Shown here: piece after piece, positions 41,599 to 52,583 of the stretch | Position numbering within the stretch: position 1 is the stretch's first letter | How the letters are laid out: every line of letters starts with the position of its first letter | Origin: Gracilaria domingensis | Taxonomy: Eukaryota; Rhodophyta; Florideophyceae; Gracilariales; Gracilariaceae | DNA: 63,192 nt | NCBI GenBank assembly: GCA_022539475.1 | Contig: VCMS01000314.1 | Span: 1 to 63,192, forward strand | Direction: 5' to 3' | The notes under the pieces: model-generated | Databases searched by the model: none | The model's input: only the letters and a program-made list of their open reading frames with translations | What the model was told of the DNA's origin: nothing | Made by a program: the position numbers and the translations under genes

Positions 41599-42573
41599 TG
41601 TGGGGCAAACTCGGAAGAGTGAAACCCCACCAGACTGTCCGAAGGTCCGCTCTCGTGAGAGAGGGCAGACCAGTGACAGAGCCCTCTGTACCACCGTAAC
41701 TCGGTTGTAAGGCCGAAGTGGCAACTGGCTATACCTACAGAGGTGATAGGCCACGTGGTGAGGAAACGATGAGAAACTCCTGAGATGGGGTGGTATCGGC
41801 AACGATGAAACACGACCAACGACAGGTGTAGTCCCGAGAGGGAAAGCAACAGAAAAAAACAACCAAACAACACCCACACGCGACGGGTAGGGCCTCCTCG
41901 GCACTGTGCCCGGAGCGGGGCGAGATCCTCCAACGGTAATGCACGGGTTTCCGTAAACACGGCAAAACTCTGTACAGAGTCGGATCACTTCGTAATCTAG
42001 TCCTATACCTCCTTGGTACGACCCTCAGGTCCCGACATCAACGACAGATGTTCCTCAAAGGTACCGAGAGGGTAGGACCACCGTAACCAGACGTGGCTAT
42101 ACTCGCGAGAGTGATAACCCACGTAGGCGGCTGGCGCCAGAGCCTCACTCGTGTAGAGTCCACTCAGGAGAGCGCTACTCGACAAAGAGTTCACTTAGAA
42201 GTGCTCGGGTTGACTTTACAAAGGTGCTCGCGACGACGAGGTCGAGCTCACCTAAGTAAGTCTAAACTAACTATGTACACGTGGTGCACACCCGCGGGGG
42301 TCCGTACACGTGGCTAGCCCAGTGTCAGGCACCTCAGGTGCACTACCTATTGTCCCGTAATATGCACACACACGGTGGTGTAGTACACGCGTCCACCTAG
42401 CGGTATTGGCCAGCAATGGCAACCCTGATTACAGGTAACTGTGGGAAAGCCATTCCAAAAGTAACCGCCAAAATTGGGTCCAACTCATAACTCTTCGAGT
42501 GCATCCTCGCATCACTCCCCTGAGTATATGAGACGCATCATCCTGATAACCACGCAAAATGCGTTGCTCCACA
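41599..42573 (-). repeat. 3' LTR of element D
   Basis: In element sense it starts TGTGGAGCAACG and ends CCCCACA. It differs from the 5' copy by two one-base indels and about three substitutions. Read on the + strand, GAGTATATGAGAC near 42,522 is a TATA-like site about 95 bp before the antisense gene. Confidence 0.92.
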
Positions 42574-42590
42574 TCTCCCCCTCCTTAGAG
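42574..42590 (-). promoter_or_regulatory. 3' polypurine tract of element D
   Basis: On the minus strand CTCTAAGGAGGGGGAGA directly precedes the 3' LTR. A matching internal copy (CTAAGGAGGGGGAGGGA) lies at 49,281-49,298 in pol. Confidence 0.8.
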
Positions 42591-42616
42591 CCGAGAACGA
42601 CTTCGAGGCTGAAGTT

Positions 42617-44506
42617 TTGTGCGAAACGCAAGTACGTAAATACGTCACAATCATGAGCGGTACCAACTCCTCGGTTTCTATACCTCGCAAGCGCGATACA
42701 CACTCAAGCGAACAGAGTATTCAAGTATCCGAACTCGATCACAGTACATCATCTGTCATTCCGATGAACCCGAATCAGTTTCCTCATCACCCGACGGGTC
42801 AGGCGAGCGCGTCAAACTACCCTCAGCCGGGTTCTGCGACGGCTCCACTGCCTCAGTCTCAACCGATGGTCCCGGTGAACGTTCCGTTATGGAATTCAGC
42901 GCAAGCGATGCAGCTGATGGCGAACCAAGCTGGTTGGATATCGAAGGAATCTCTCGCAGTACGCGATCCACTCCGTGATGGGTTTGCGTTCAGCCGTGCA
43001 CCGTGGTTTCATCCGGTAGCTGTTAACGATGACACTCTCCTGGAGTCGTATGCCGAAAACGGCTTCCTACCGGGCGGTCTGCCGTTAGCGGTAGTGCAAT
43101 CCCCAGAATGGAAAGTTCGTATAGCGATCGACCCGATGCTCCTCCGGTACGATACCCGCGAGGGTGAGAATCTGAACACCGCGCGCGCGGAACAGGCGAA
43201 GTTGGCGTACAAGAGACTCAGTCGAGTGCACCTCGAGCACCTGGTTCCACCGTCATATGGGTTCGATACTCCGTTCTACCGTACTTTCGGTGAAGTCCGA
43301 TATGGAGACAACTTGGCGACGTTCGACCATGCGCGGTACGCTGGCGATGGCCCGACCACATCGAGGTTGATGTTGTGCTGGAATCGGCCCATACTCCGAG
43401 CGGAGTTCCGTTATCTTCGCAAGAACGCTTCCCAGGGTGGGTTCGTCAACCGCATTCGGTTTGAGCGGAAAGCTCGTTCCCGTCATGGGTATCTGATTCC
43501 GTACCCGAATATCGAGACCGAGAGGTACAGACCGCAGGCCTTTGTTGGACGGTTCCCTCCTCTACCAGATTGGTGGCGTGATGTGGAGGTACCCAAAGGG
43601 TGTTTTGCAGAACTGCCTTCGTGCTTGAGTTACATCGGCTCCCGATTGATCAGCGATCCGCGTTCAGGATGGTGGGGTCTGGTAGCCGGCGAGTGGGCGG
43701 CACGCGTAGCAGCGTTTCTCCTCTGGGAGGCTTACGACAACTACCGTGTTTGGTATATTCCGCCGATGCTTCGCAACATTATCCGCTCGCTGGATTTGCA
43801 CACTCCCTTGGGGTCCGAAGAGAACGTGGATGAGATCCATTACATCTTGGATGTTATCGATGGAGTCGATTGGGAAACGGTGCCCCGTTCGCAGCGTGGG
43901 AAAGGTCCTCGTCGTCACTACGACCGCTCACCCTGTAGGAGACATCCCACCGCAGGAGATTTCGTGTATTACGACCCATGGGAGGGTACGATGACGACTA
44001 GCGCATATGCCGAGTGGGCAGCGAACCAGCCACGGTCGATTCCAGACAGTCACCCAGTTGGGTTCATGTTCAGTGACAACTGGGTCGCCCCAGTAGATCT
44101 GGATGATCCGAACATGGATACCGGTGGAGAGGCGGCGGGAGCACTCGTCGAGATGGACCAGGAGTTGGTGAACGACCTACCGGCGGCGAATCAGGTGTTG
44201 CACGCCAGCGGCGGGGTACCCCAGGCTCCTGTGGGTTGGAATGTTCCGACTCAAGCGAGTGTTCCGGTGGTGGGTCCGGCCCCTGTAGCGGCTACCGTTC
44301 CTTCGGTCCTTCCGGCCCCGACAGCTCCGGTCGCTCCGGGAGATTCTCCGGCGAACATCGCGATGTTGCGCGCCAGTCTCCAGAACGCTGGAATTATCGT
44401 GCCCGATCATCTCACCACTATGGCAGGGATACTGGCTTACGCCGTTCCGCACCCTTCGCAGGGTCCCTCCGGTAGCGGCGGTGCCGGTCCCTCATCGGGG
44501 GTGTAA
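42617..44506 (+). CDS. Antisense ORF of element D, unknown family (629 codons)
   Basis: This gene runs opposite to pol and starts 43 bp from the LTR. The N-terminus is Ser/Gln/Pro-rich; an MNPNQF motif at Met50 matches MPNPNQG and MNPHQGD in the other two, so translation may start there. The core, from about residue 118 to 490, shows APWFHPVAV, LPGGLP, RTFGEVRYG, LRAEFRYL, GYLIPYPN, KGCFAELPSC, GEWAARVAAFLLWEAYD, IPP-LRN-IRSLDL and GDFVYYDPWEG. The tail is Ala/Pro/Val-rich and closes with a two-helix-like part (ANIAMLRASLQNAG, VPDHLTTMAGILAYA). The absence of known catalytic, zinc-finger, signal or membrane motifs leaves the role open; a particle component, a regulator like the antisense proteins of some retroviruses, or an RNA-binding factor are all possible. 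Confidence 0.8.
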   Translation: MCETQVRKYVTIMSGTNSSVSIPRKRDTHSSEQSIQVSELDHSTSSVIPMNPNQFPHHPTGQASASNYPQPGSATAPLPQSQPMVPVNVPLWNSAQAMQLMANQAGWISKESLAVRDPLRDGFAFSRAPWFHPVAVNDDTLLESYAENGFLPGGLPLAVVQSPEWKVRIAIDPMLLRYDTREGENLNTARAEQAKLAYKRLSRVHLEHLVPPSYGFDTPFYRTFGEVRYGDNLATFDHARYAGDGPTTSRLMLCWNRPILRAEFRYLRKNASQGGFVNRIRFERKARSRHGYLIPYPNIETERYRPQAFVGRFPPLPDWWRDVEVPKGCFAELPSCLSYIGSRLISDPRSGWWGLVAGEWAARVAAFLLWEAYDNYRVWYIPPMLRNIIRSLDLHTPLGSEENVDEIHYILDVIDGVDWETVPRSQRGKGPRRHYDRSPCRRHPTAGDFVYYDPWEGTMTTSAYAEWAANQPRSIPDSHPVGFMFSDNWVAPVDLDDPNMDTGGEAAGALVEMDQELVNDLPAANQVLHASGGVPQAPVGWNVPTQASVPVVGPAPVAATVPSVLPAPTAPVAPGDSPANIAMLRASLQNAGIIVPDHLTTMAGILAYAVPHPSQGPSGSGGAGPSSGV

Positions 44507-44876
44507 GATGACCAGCAGGGCTGGAGGACTTGGTCCTTAGTATAAGATAGAAACAGTAAAACCATCTAGTGGTAACTTTCGCTTCACCCCTTTTGCCTGT
44601 TCTCCACGAACTAGATCGATCTTCGATTACTTCTTCACTCACACTGTGTTCAAGTGTACTTCACTTCTTTGGTGCTTCTTCTACTCTAACCGTTTTAAAT
44701 CGGTACAACCGGCATTTCGGTATGCTCTTCTTTCTTTCTTCTCACTTCCTCTAGTTAAGTCTTCACCGCTTCATTGGTCTTCTTCCTTCCTTCATCCCCA
44801 CACAGAAGGGGTCAACTATCCATTCTGAGTCTTCCGCATCGCGGTATAGTTGAAAGCTCCTCACCGGGAACGGTTC
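44507..44876 (-). repeat. Purine-rich (element sense) spacer after the chromodomain of element D
   Basis: On the + strand this is pyrimidine-rich (CTTCTTC runs between 44,625 and 44,800) and lies just after the stop of the antisense gene. Small CCG/CGG hairpins occur at 44,709-44,720 and 44,834-44,844. No gene is seen. Confidence 0.55.
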
Positions 44877-45230
44877 TTATCCCACCTGGGCTTGGTCCAG
44901 GTTGGACGGCAAGGCTGACCGAGTGCGACGGTGGTATGAAACGATCTTCGACCTAGGTAGGTGCTCGACCGGCTCCATGGTGTCCTCCTCGGCGGAGTAG
45001 CCATACCATCGCACTTGGTACAGTACCGTCCCATCGGGGTCTAAAACATGACGTACGATACGTTCGATCACGTATTCCTGCGGGTACACCTCGGTGTTTG
45101 ACTGCTCTCCTTCACCCATTGTGGTTCCGTACCTTCGAGGGTGGCGAGGTGGTGGCCGGCTAACCTCTAGAGGGGTTCCTCTTGGACTTAACCAGTCACG
45201 ACTCACTAGGAGTTCCTCGCTGCACGACAA
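44877..45230 (-). CDS. Chromodomain segment of element D
   Basis: An intact chromodomain (EVYPQEYVIERIVRH, YQVRWYGYSAEEDT, EPVEHLPRSKIV, ending AQVG-stop) occupies the last 70 codons. It is in the same frame as pol but separated from it by 1.1 kb with several in-frame stops, and it has only a TTG or an internal ATG (in TTMGEGEQS) as possible starts. Chromodomains of this group bind histone marks and direct integration. Whether this one is translated at all is unclear. Confidence 0.6.
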   Translation of the reverse strand: MSCSEELLVSRDWLSPRGTPLEVSRPPPRHPRRYGTTMGEGEQSNTEVYPQEYVIERIVRHVLDPDGTVLYQVRWYGYSAEEDTMEPVEHLPRSKIVSYHRRTRSALPSNLDQAQVG

Positions 45231-46352
45231 CTACAACTTACGCCAGGAGCGTCCAATCTTCAACCTGAAAGGTTCTTCTTGAAATACTCTCCTTCTTGAG
45301 TCTGACGAGCTTCGGCTCGTTTTGGTTGAGCTTCCGACCGTCCAACGGTAGCTTCGGGATTCTGAGCTCCCTCTTGCTATCCAGAAGGATCGTCCGTGCG
45401 ACGGAGAACGGGCAGGGTTTCGCTCGTGCGCCATGGAGGCGGATTGACCAATCACGGTGCATATCGCGGCCTTCTGGTTGGCCAGGCGGTGGCACGTGTG
45501 AGCCACGAGTTACCCTAACAGGTGTCCGTTCGCCTACGGTTGGCGACCGTACATCGCGCACCGTGCACGTGTGGTACTCGCGCACGCGACTTACTGTCAG
45601 CAGTTCCCCGCGTCGGCGGTGCTCTCCGTACGTCACCACGTCACACAACGTGTTACTCTCCACTTGGGTGTGTCATGAGTCTTCTGCCACGCGGCGTGGG
45701 TGCACCATCGACGGTTTCCAAACTCGTACTTCGTACTTCACCTTTCCAAGGTTGTCTTCCCAAATAATACGCCGGTAAGTACGACTTCTCGTTTCCTCAA
45801 ACCACGGCGTGGTTAACACCGGTCGGTAACATTGAGCTGATCTACCGCTTGCGGCTCTGCGTTCTCCGGGAAGCCCGGGTCTACAGATACTGTCTTCTCC
45901 GCTCTGCGGGTGGTGACCTCACTCAGTTGTGGTGTTCCCGACGGGGTTACGTTATCCACAGCGGTGTGTACCCCTTGGGTGGGTCGTGTCGTTTCCAGCG
46001 CATTGCTCAACGAACTCGACGGAGTATCACCACGAAGTACAGCGCCTCGGCGCACCACAACGCTATCGGTAGAGACCGCGAGATGGTGCGTATGCGACAG
46101 GTGACGCCGGTTACGTTCGACATTTCCAGTCCGTGCAACGGGTTGTGCTACCCGCGTGGGTGATTCTGACCTTCCTTAGCGGTGGCACGGGAGCCACGAC
46201 GTCCGGTGGGGGTCAACTCTAGTTGAGTTTCCTCTTCGTCTCCGCAACGGGTTGTGCTACCCGCGTGGGTGATTCTGACTTCGGTAGATCCGATAGCCGC
46301 GATCAGGCGGAGAGTCGCAGGCGCGAAGATACGATCTGTTCGTCCCTGTAGC
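45231..46352 (-). pseudogene. Linker region of element D pol, stop-ridden
   Basis: This corresponds to the long Ser/Thr/Glu linker between integrase and chromodomain in A and C. In the pol frame stops occur soon after 46,353 and repeatedly afterwards, although 45,813-46,058 is open and linker-like (TPSSSLSNALETTRPTQG). A 36-bp direct repeat lies at 46,135-46,170 and 46,244-46,279. Confidence 0.6.
46135..46279. repeat. 36-bp direct repeat pair in the linker of element D
   Basis: Two exact copies (46,135-46,170 and 46,244-46,279) beginning GCAACGGGTTGTGCTACCCG are separated by 73 bases. They are probably a local duplication made during reverse transcription or replication. Confidence 0.85.
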
Positions 46353-49300
46353 TCACCCAGTGGGTAACGTGAACGTAGGGTGGTGGGCCAGCGCGACACG
46401 GTCTAACGATATCCGTTCGTGGAGATTATTGATATCCAATACTACGGTATCGTCCGTGACGGAAATAACCTTGTAGGGTCCTTCCGCGATAGGCGAGAGC
46501 TTGTGGCGGCGTTCCTTCTCCGGATTATAGTATTCTTTGCGGAGAAATACCATATCGTCTGGTTTGACCTTTGGTAATGGGGTCTTAACCTTCGCGTCGA
46601 AGTTGCGCTTATAAGCGGCCTGCGCCTTATCCATCGCTGTGCGAGCGACCGGTACCATTTTGGTTAACCAATCCTTCCAAGCGTTCCTGTATAACCCAAC
46701 AGATGGGTACGTAGAAAGCGTTTCTTGAGCCTCGATTGCAACCGGTGGCGGTACTCTTGACAATACCAACTCAAAAGGTGCTAGCTTCGTTACCCGGTGG
46801 ACTTGGGTGTTGTACGCATACGTAATAGCGTCCATATACAAATCCCAATCCTTAGGATGATCTGCCACATAAGATCTTAATGCATTCAGCATGGTACGGT
46901 TAAATCGTTCTACTTGACCATTTGTTTGGGGGTGGTAGGTGGTCGTAAATAGATTCTTGACACTCAAGATCCGACAGACGTCCTGGAAAAACTTCGACGT
47001 GAACTGTGAACCGTTATCTGATAATAGATGAACCGGTGGACCGTACACAAAGACCCAGTGGGTGAAAAAAGCTTGTGCAACCACGGTGGCCGTAATCCGT
47101 TTCAGCGGGACTGTCCGTACCAACTTAGAGAACCGATCGGTGATAACCAGAAGGTATCGATTACCTCTTGCGGTTCTGATCAATTCACCTAAGATATCGA
47201 TAGCGATAAACTCCAAAGGAGACCGTGCTGGGAACAGCGTTAACTTCTTCGAGTACTTACGAAGTTTCACGTTATTCTTAGCGCACTCGGTGCAAGAGCG
47301 TCGTACTGCGTAGCAGTCCAATGCCATTGACGGCCAGTAAAAATCCCTACGCAGGGTCAAGTATAGTTTTCGACCTCCCGGGTGGGCTCCTACCTTCACA
47401 TAGTGAGTCATGACCAACACACGGTTTTGCAGCGAGTATGGGACCACAATTTGGGTATACGCTTCGACTAACCTAACCAGGTACCCCTGATCGTTAACCT
47501 GAAAAGGTATACGATCTCCTCCATTGAGACGAGCGCGAATTCGCGTACTAAACTCATCCGTTTGCTGTTCTCGGATCATCTCCTCGGGAGTGATGGGTAC
47601 AAAAGATCCAGTCAAGGGATCCAACTTCTCAGAAGTGAGCAGGATGTCGTCACAGATGTCATCCGACAAGGATTCGACCCAACCTGCTTGTTCTTCCACC
47701 ATAAAGCATGGTATGTCCAGATCGTCAACTGGTGCCGCTTCTGCATCTGTCCCCAAGCGGGAGAGTGCATCTGCCTGCAGATTCAACGTTCCTTTTTTGT
47801 ACGTAACTGTGAAATCGAACTCCGATAACCTCAAGCGCCAACGCATCAAGCGTCCTGATGGTTCCGAGATTTCCATGAGCCATCGGAGAGATGAGTGGTC
47901 CGTATGTACCGTAAAATGGTTGCCCATAAGATATGGCCTCAGTGTAGTTAGAGCCCATACAACGGCTAAGCACTCTTTCTCCGAAACTGAGTAGTTACGT
48001 TCGTGTACGTTCAAGGATCGCGACCAGTATCCAATTGGATGTCTCGCGCCGTCTTCCGTGACCTGAAACAGGGCGCAACCAACCTGGTGTGCACTGGCGT
48101 CAGTGTCTATTTCGAATGGAAGTCCTAGCTTTGGCAAAGCCAAGATTGGCGGTGACGTTACTGCGTCAATTAATGCCGAAAAGGCAGACGCTTCCGCGTC
48201 GCCTAGGAGTTCCAGTTGAACTGGTTGACCTTTTCTCAAAAGGTGGTTAAGGGGGGTCGCAATATCTGCGAAGTTCGGGACAAAACGCCGATATACATTA
48301 CAAAGACCCAGAAAACTGCGGAGTTCCGTTTGTGTCGTAGGGTGTTTCGCTTCCTTCAGCGACTTCACGCGAACTGTGTCAACTGAGAGCTGTCCAGGTC
48401 GAATGATATGCCCTAGGTATTTGACAGAATCTGTGAAGAACTCGCACTTCTTGAGTTTCAGCGTAATGCCCGCGTCCCTGAGGACTCTCATGACGTCCCG
48501 GACGTGTGTTAAGTGGTCATCAAGGTTATCGGAGAACACGATGATATCGTCAAGATACACCAAGCAGGTCTTCCACTTGAATCGAGCCAAGAGGATATCG
48601 ATAGCACGTTGAAACGTAGCCGGCGCGTTGGTTAATCCGAACGGCATTCGTTTAAACCGGTACAAACCTTGGTGGCACACAAAAGCAGTTTTGTCCTTAT
48701 CCTTTTCACGGATCGGAACTTGCCAGTATCCCCAATTGGCATCCAAGGCGGTGAACACTGTAGCACTCCCAAGCGAGTCAATGTATTCGTCCATCCTGGG
48801 TATGGGATAAACGTCTTTGACGGTGACCGAATTTAGACGACGGTAATCAATACAGAATCGCCACGATCCGTCCGCTTTTGGAACTAGCACCACAGGTGAG
48901 GCCCAAGCGGATTGAGCCGCCTCTATGACGCCAGCGCGTAACATCTTCTCAACCTGAGATTGCTCTTCTTCCCTAGCTTTGGGACCAGCCCGGTATGGGT
49001 GTTGGGAAATGGGGCTAGTACCTGGAAGTAGGTCAATACGGTGTTCCGTGATTCCAATTGTCCCGAGGGATCCATCCCACATGGAGGTGAACTCCCTCAA
49101 CATTTTTCTTAGCTTACCTCTATGAGATTCAGGTACATGATTAAAATTCAACTGTTCCAGTTCCTTGACAGGGTCTGTATCTTCCGTTCCTGGTGGCAAC
49201 GCTTTACCCTCGGTGGGTGCCAGCGATTCGGTAACTTCGCTCGCCGGGGTAACCGATGCGGTAAACGCGGTTTCCGCTGATCCCTCCCCCTCCTTAGCAT

Positions 49301-50278
49301 CGGTTATACCGAGAACATCCGCAACGGGTATCTTCGTCGGTACGATAGCAGCAGGGTGTGGGAGAGTGGTACCAAGGATTTGGTTTTTAGCTAACCACTG
49401 TCGGGTTGTGCCAAAGTTGGCGACCAAAACTCTGAATGGTTTGTCGGGTTCCACCGAGATTACTCCGTTCGCCAAAGCGAGTTGCTTCTGATCATACAAT
49501 GATGGCAATGGTTGTACCACACGTAGACCAGACTGCTTAGTAGTTATGGTGACCCAAACTTGGGATTGCGCAGGGATTGCGATGGCATGAGCCACATGGA
49601 GCTTAGATGATACCGGGTCGACGGTTGGAACTTCCTGTGCAGCAGGGAGCGGGACGCGCTTGCGTGTAGCTCTCTTTAGCGGTTTCCTTACAATCGGTAT
49701 TTCGGAACCATCATCCATGGTAACAACTCGAGCTCGAGGTCGAATCGCTTCAACAAAACGATCACAAAAGTCACAACCGAGTATCACCGGTGCGGGAATG
49801 CTTTTGCAAACCATGAAATCCACTTTAACCATACAGGTTCCTAATCGTACCATGAGAGGTATGTACCCAAGAGTACGCAACGGGTTATTGTTGGCATCCG
49901 CGATATCCAAACCTGGACCATGACGAATTTCATCCCGTAGCGCGGGTGGCACCAACTCAAGGTGAATCAGGTTCGGTGCAGCTCCTGTATCCAACACAGA
50001 CAACTGTCGAACCATGAACTGGTTAGACAAGCCAAGATCGGCATAAACTTTGTAGTTTCTCTTGGCCATCACAAGAACTCTTTCCGGAATACGGAGATTA
50101 CGGGACCGTATCCACGGACGACGTAGAACCGAAAGGTGTTCTGAGCTCACGTCAGTTTTAGCCGCTATCCTTGAAAGGATTCTAACAGCTGGGGAGCGAA
50201 GCTGTGACGCCTCGGGCGCCTTTAACTTCGGCTCGGAAGGCGCCCCTCCCGTAGGGGAAACTCCCGAAGTCAGTTTTT
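46353..50278 (-). CDS. pol: Element D pro-pol: protease, RT, RNase H, integrase
   Basis: The frame is -1 to gag and open from the frameshift site. Residues are numbered from 50,150. The protease DTGAAPN is at 54-60. RT is at about 365-630 with YLDD at 532-535. RNase H is at about 680-797 (IDTDAS, SEKEC, HTDHSS, ADALSR). Integrase has an HHCC zinc site (H916, H923, C953, C956) and catalytic D985, D1045, E1081 with 35 residues between the last two. All core motifs are intact, so reverse transcription and integration could in principle work. The frame stops shortly after integrase, at 46,353, before the linker and chromodomain that A and C have fused. Confidence 0.93.
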
Positions 50279-52339
50279 CTGAACGGGGCTCACCGAATTC
50301 GGTGCGTGAACTCCGTTCGGGGGGCCTAACTGAACCCCATGCGTAGGTACTTCGCCTTGAACCTGGTTCGAAGGTGCCTGTGCCGGAACGGAGGGCTGAG
50401 CATAGACCGGAACCGGTAATCCCAGTTCAGCTCTGGCCTTATCATATTCCTTTCGTGGAACAGATTCCTTTTCCTCGGGCGTGAGGGCGTCGTAATACGC
50501 AATAATTTTCGGCCTGTGCGACGGCGGAAATACGCACTGCGTCGATACGTGACCTGGAAGGTAGCACTGGTAACATATGACCGAGGCCGGTTTGTCCCGA
50601 GGGCGATTGTCCACTTGACGTTGTGGTGCTGTGTCCTTCCACCCTGGACGGTTCAGACGCGACGAATTGTTAGCGTAAGGCAGCGGGGCTGCAGGCACCC
50701 GGACACCTTGGGCATACAATGCGGGGTCTTCTTCCGTGCTCGGAATCGAGGTTGACGGCAGGTCCGTAGATCCGTAAGAATCGGGGTTACTTCCGATGAA
50801 GTGGACGTTATCAGCATCACCGACAGCGGTTTCACGTCGCAAAACCGACATCGATGGTGACGAACTCTCCGCGAGTAGCGCTTTCGAGCGGCGCTGCCCC
50901 GGGTTGCGGGCTCGATACGTCTCTCCTTCCGCCTGGGCGTAATTAACCAACTCTAGGTACGTCATTCGGCGTTTTTCCTCGCGTCGGCGAGCGACCAACG
51001 ACCGAATGGTGGGGTCCAAACCATCAACAAACATGGTACACCGCTCCTGTGCGGAATACACATTACCACATCGGTGAAACGCTTTGTTCAACCGCGTTGA
51101 ATAAACCGTTTCAGATTCTCCACTCTTCTGTCTAGTGTCGCGAACAGCAAGAGTAGCGCTGTAAATCGCGTTGGAAGTCGCGTACGACCTGAGAAGGTAG
51201 TTCACGGCTTCCGGCCAACACGTGACTCCTCCTTCCGAGGCTCTCGAGGTTCCTCGAACTGAGTTGTACTGATCTTCCGCAGTCCCTGTTAGGAAGTACG
51301 GCAGTGCCACATATGCCTGTGCTTCACTCATACCGAGTATATCGGCCTCCTGGACGAACCTGGCAAGGAAATCCAAGACAAGGATAGGATCTGTCCCCGA
51401 GAACTTCCTTGTTTCAAGAGTAACATTCAACCTTCGAATGTAGTCCTTCACCTTACCGGTTCCTCGCGAGGAGCGATTCGAAGTAACATCCTCCAACCGA
51501 TAATAGCGATACGACAACAGCTTTGTGTAGAGCGGGTCCGTCGGCTTTAACTCTTTGAGTCCCAAGTGGCGCCGTCCTTTCACGCGTGATCTCATCACTG
51601 CCTGAGTAGACTGCGTCGCTTTCGACCGTGTCGAACGTGACCTATGACGGTTGTCATCACTATCAGATGAATCTGACGAACTGTCTTCAGTCATGCCGCT
51701 CGAGTCAGAGCGCGATGAATCCGAATCATAGTGAACTCGTTTTGGGTGTCGACGTTTCTGCTTCACCGAACGATGGTCTTCATCCGCAGATGGATTTCCT
51801 TGAGGAACCTGTGCGTCCACAGCTTCATCCATACGGATTGTATCCTCCAGCGTTTCCAAGCGCGAACGAATTCGACCGATATCGGTGCGCATTTCCTCGA
51901 CAAATGCCCGGTACTCCGTGACGAAGACGTCTGGGGTACCCAGATTTTCCATAATGGAATTCACGTCCCTTCTCAGAAGACGTAAGTCTCCTGAGACATC
52001 CCTCACCTGGGCATTATCAACCTGCGTCCTCAACGAGGTAACATCCTGTAGGAGTTCCACGTGAGCAGCGTGATTAATATCCAAGCGGGATTCCAACCTA
52101 GCCAACTCGGCTACGGTAGCAGCGTTAGGGTTAACCATGGATGGTGTCTCAACGACGGGTTGAGCAGAACCTACGTTTTCCTTAGGTGCTTCCGTAACTG
52201 AGCGCGTTCTCCGGGGGCGGGGTACGACCTCAAGAGATTGCGCCTCATCTGGGATAGACCGGGACGTCGGTGCAACGGGTGGAACCGCAGCTGACGACCG
52301 CGCTGAACCAGCTCGAGAACCTCGAGGCGGTTGCGGCAT
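50270..52339 (-). CDS. gag: Element D Gag
   Basis: An intact Gag starts at the Met of MPQPPRGSRAGS (52,339), which resembles the N-terminus of C Gag; an in-frame upstream Met at 52,408 is less likely. It has a coiled coil (ARLESRLDIN, then DVRDLR-like DVSGDLRLLRRDVN), a Ser/Asp-rich stretch (YDSDSSRSDSSG), the capsid block (LDFLARFVQEAD, STRLNKAFHRCGN, CTMFVDGLDP) and a CCHC knuckle (CYQCYLPGHVSTQC) near 50,560. It ends Gln-Lys-Asn-stop within CAGAAAAACTGA, where ribosomes are expected to slip -1 into protease. Confidence 0.92.
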   Translation of the reverse strand: MPQPPRGSRAGSARSSAAVPPVAPTSRSIPDEAQSLEVVPRPRRTRSVTEAPKENVGSAQPVVETPSMVNPNAATVAELARLESRLDINHAAHVELLQDVTSLRTQVDNAQVRDVSGDLRLLRRDVNSIMENLGTPDVFVTEYRAFVEEMRTDIGRIRSRLETLEDTIRMDEAVDAQVPQGNPSADEDHRSVKQKRRHPKRVHYDSDSSRSDSSGMTEDSSSDSSDSDDNRHRSRSTRSKATQSTQAVMRSRVKGRRHLGLKELKPTDPLYTKLLSYRYYRLEDVTSNRSSRGTGKVKDYIRRLNVTLETRKFSGTDPILVLDFLARFVQEADILGMSEAQAYVALPYFLTGTAEDQYNSVRGTSRASEGGVTCWPEAVNYLLRSYATSNAIYSATLAVRDTRQKSGESETVYSTRLNKAFHRCGNVYSAQERCTMFVDGLDPTIRSLVARRREEKRRMTYLELVNYAQAEGETYRARNPGQRRSKALLAESSSPSMSVLRRETAVGDADNVHFIGSNPDSYGSTDLPSTSIPSTEEDPALYAQGVRVPAAPLPYANNSSRLNRPGWKDTAPQRQVDNRPRDKPASVICYQCYLPGHVSTQCVFPPSHRPKIIAYYDALTPEEKESVPRKEYDKARAELGLPVPVYAQPSVPAQAPSNQVQGEVPTHGVQLGPPNGVHAPNSVSPVQKN

Positions 52340-52562
52340 ACTGGAAACCAGTAGGCAATCTGATCCAGATGATCCAGTTAAACTCGTACACGAGTCCCCA
52401 AAGAACAAGAAAACTCAATAAACCTTCTCGGTAAACCACCACGTCAGCGGTTCACGTTCAAAAGTTGTCAACCTCCAAAACTCTAAAGAGTCCCCTGATC
52501 GTTGTCAGAAAACGGTGATCCGTCGACAATCAAGTCAATTCCACGACAGTGACCTAAAACGG

Positions 52563-52580
52563 TTCTAGGTCGGGAGACCA
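52563..52580 (-). other. Primer-binding site of element D
   Basis: On the minus strand TGGTCTCCCGACCTAGAA begins 3 bases after the 5' LTR. It is identical to B and C. Confidence 0.8.
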
Positions 52581-52583
52581 CTT

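Noticed and set aside
41281..41988. A 235-codon minus-strand ORF that appears to fuse LTR sequence to the ParB-like gene
   Set aside because: Its first half is the LTR of D read through the insertion boundary at 41,598; only the part from 41,598 down belongs to the gene.
46135..46279. CRISPR-like repeat pair
   Set aside because: Only two copies, a eukaryotic context and no array; a local duplication is enough.
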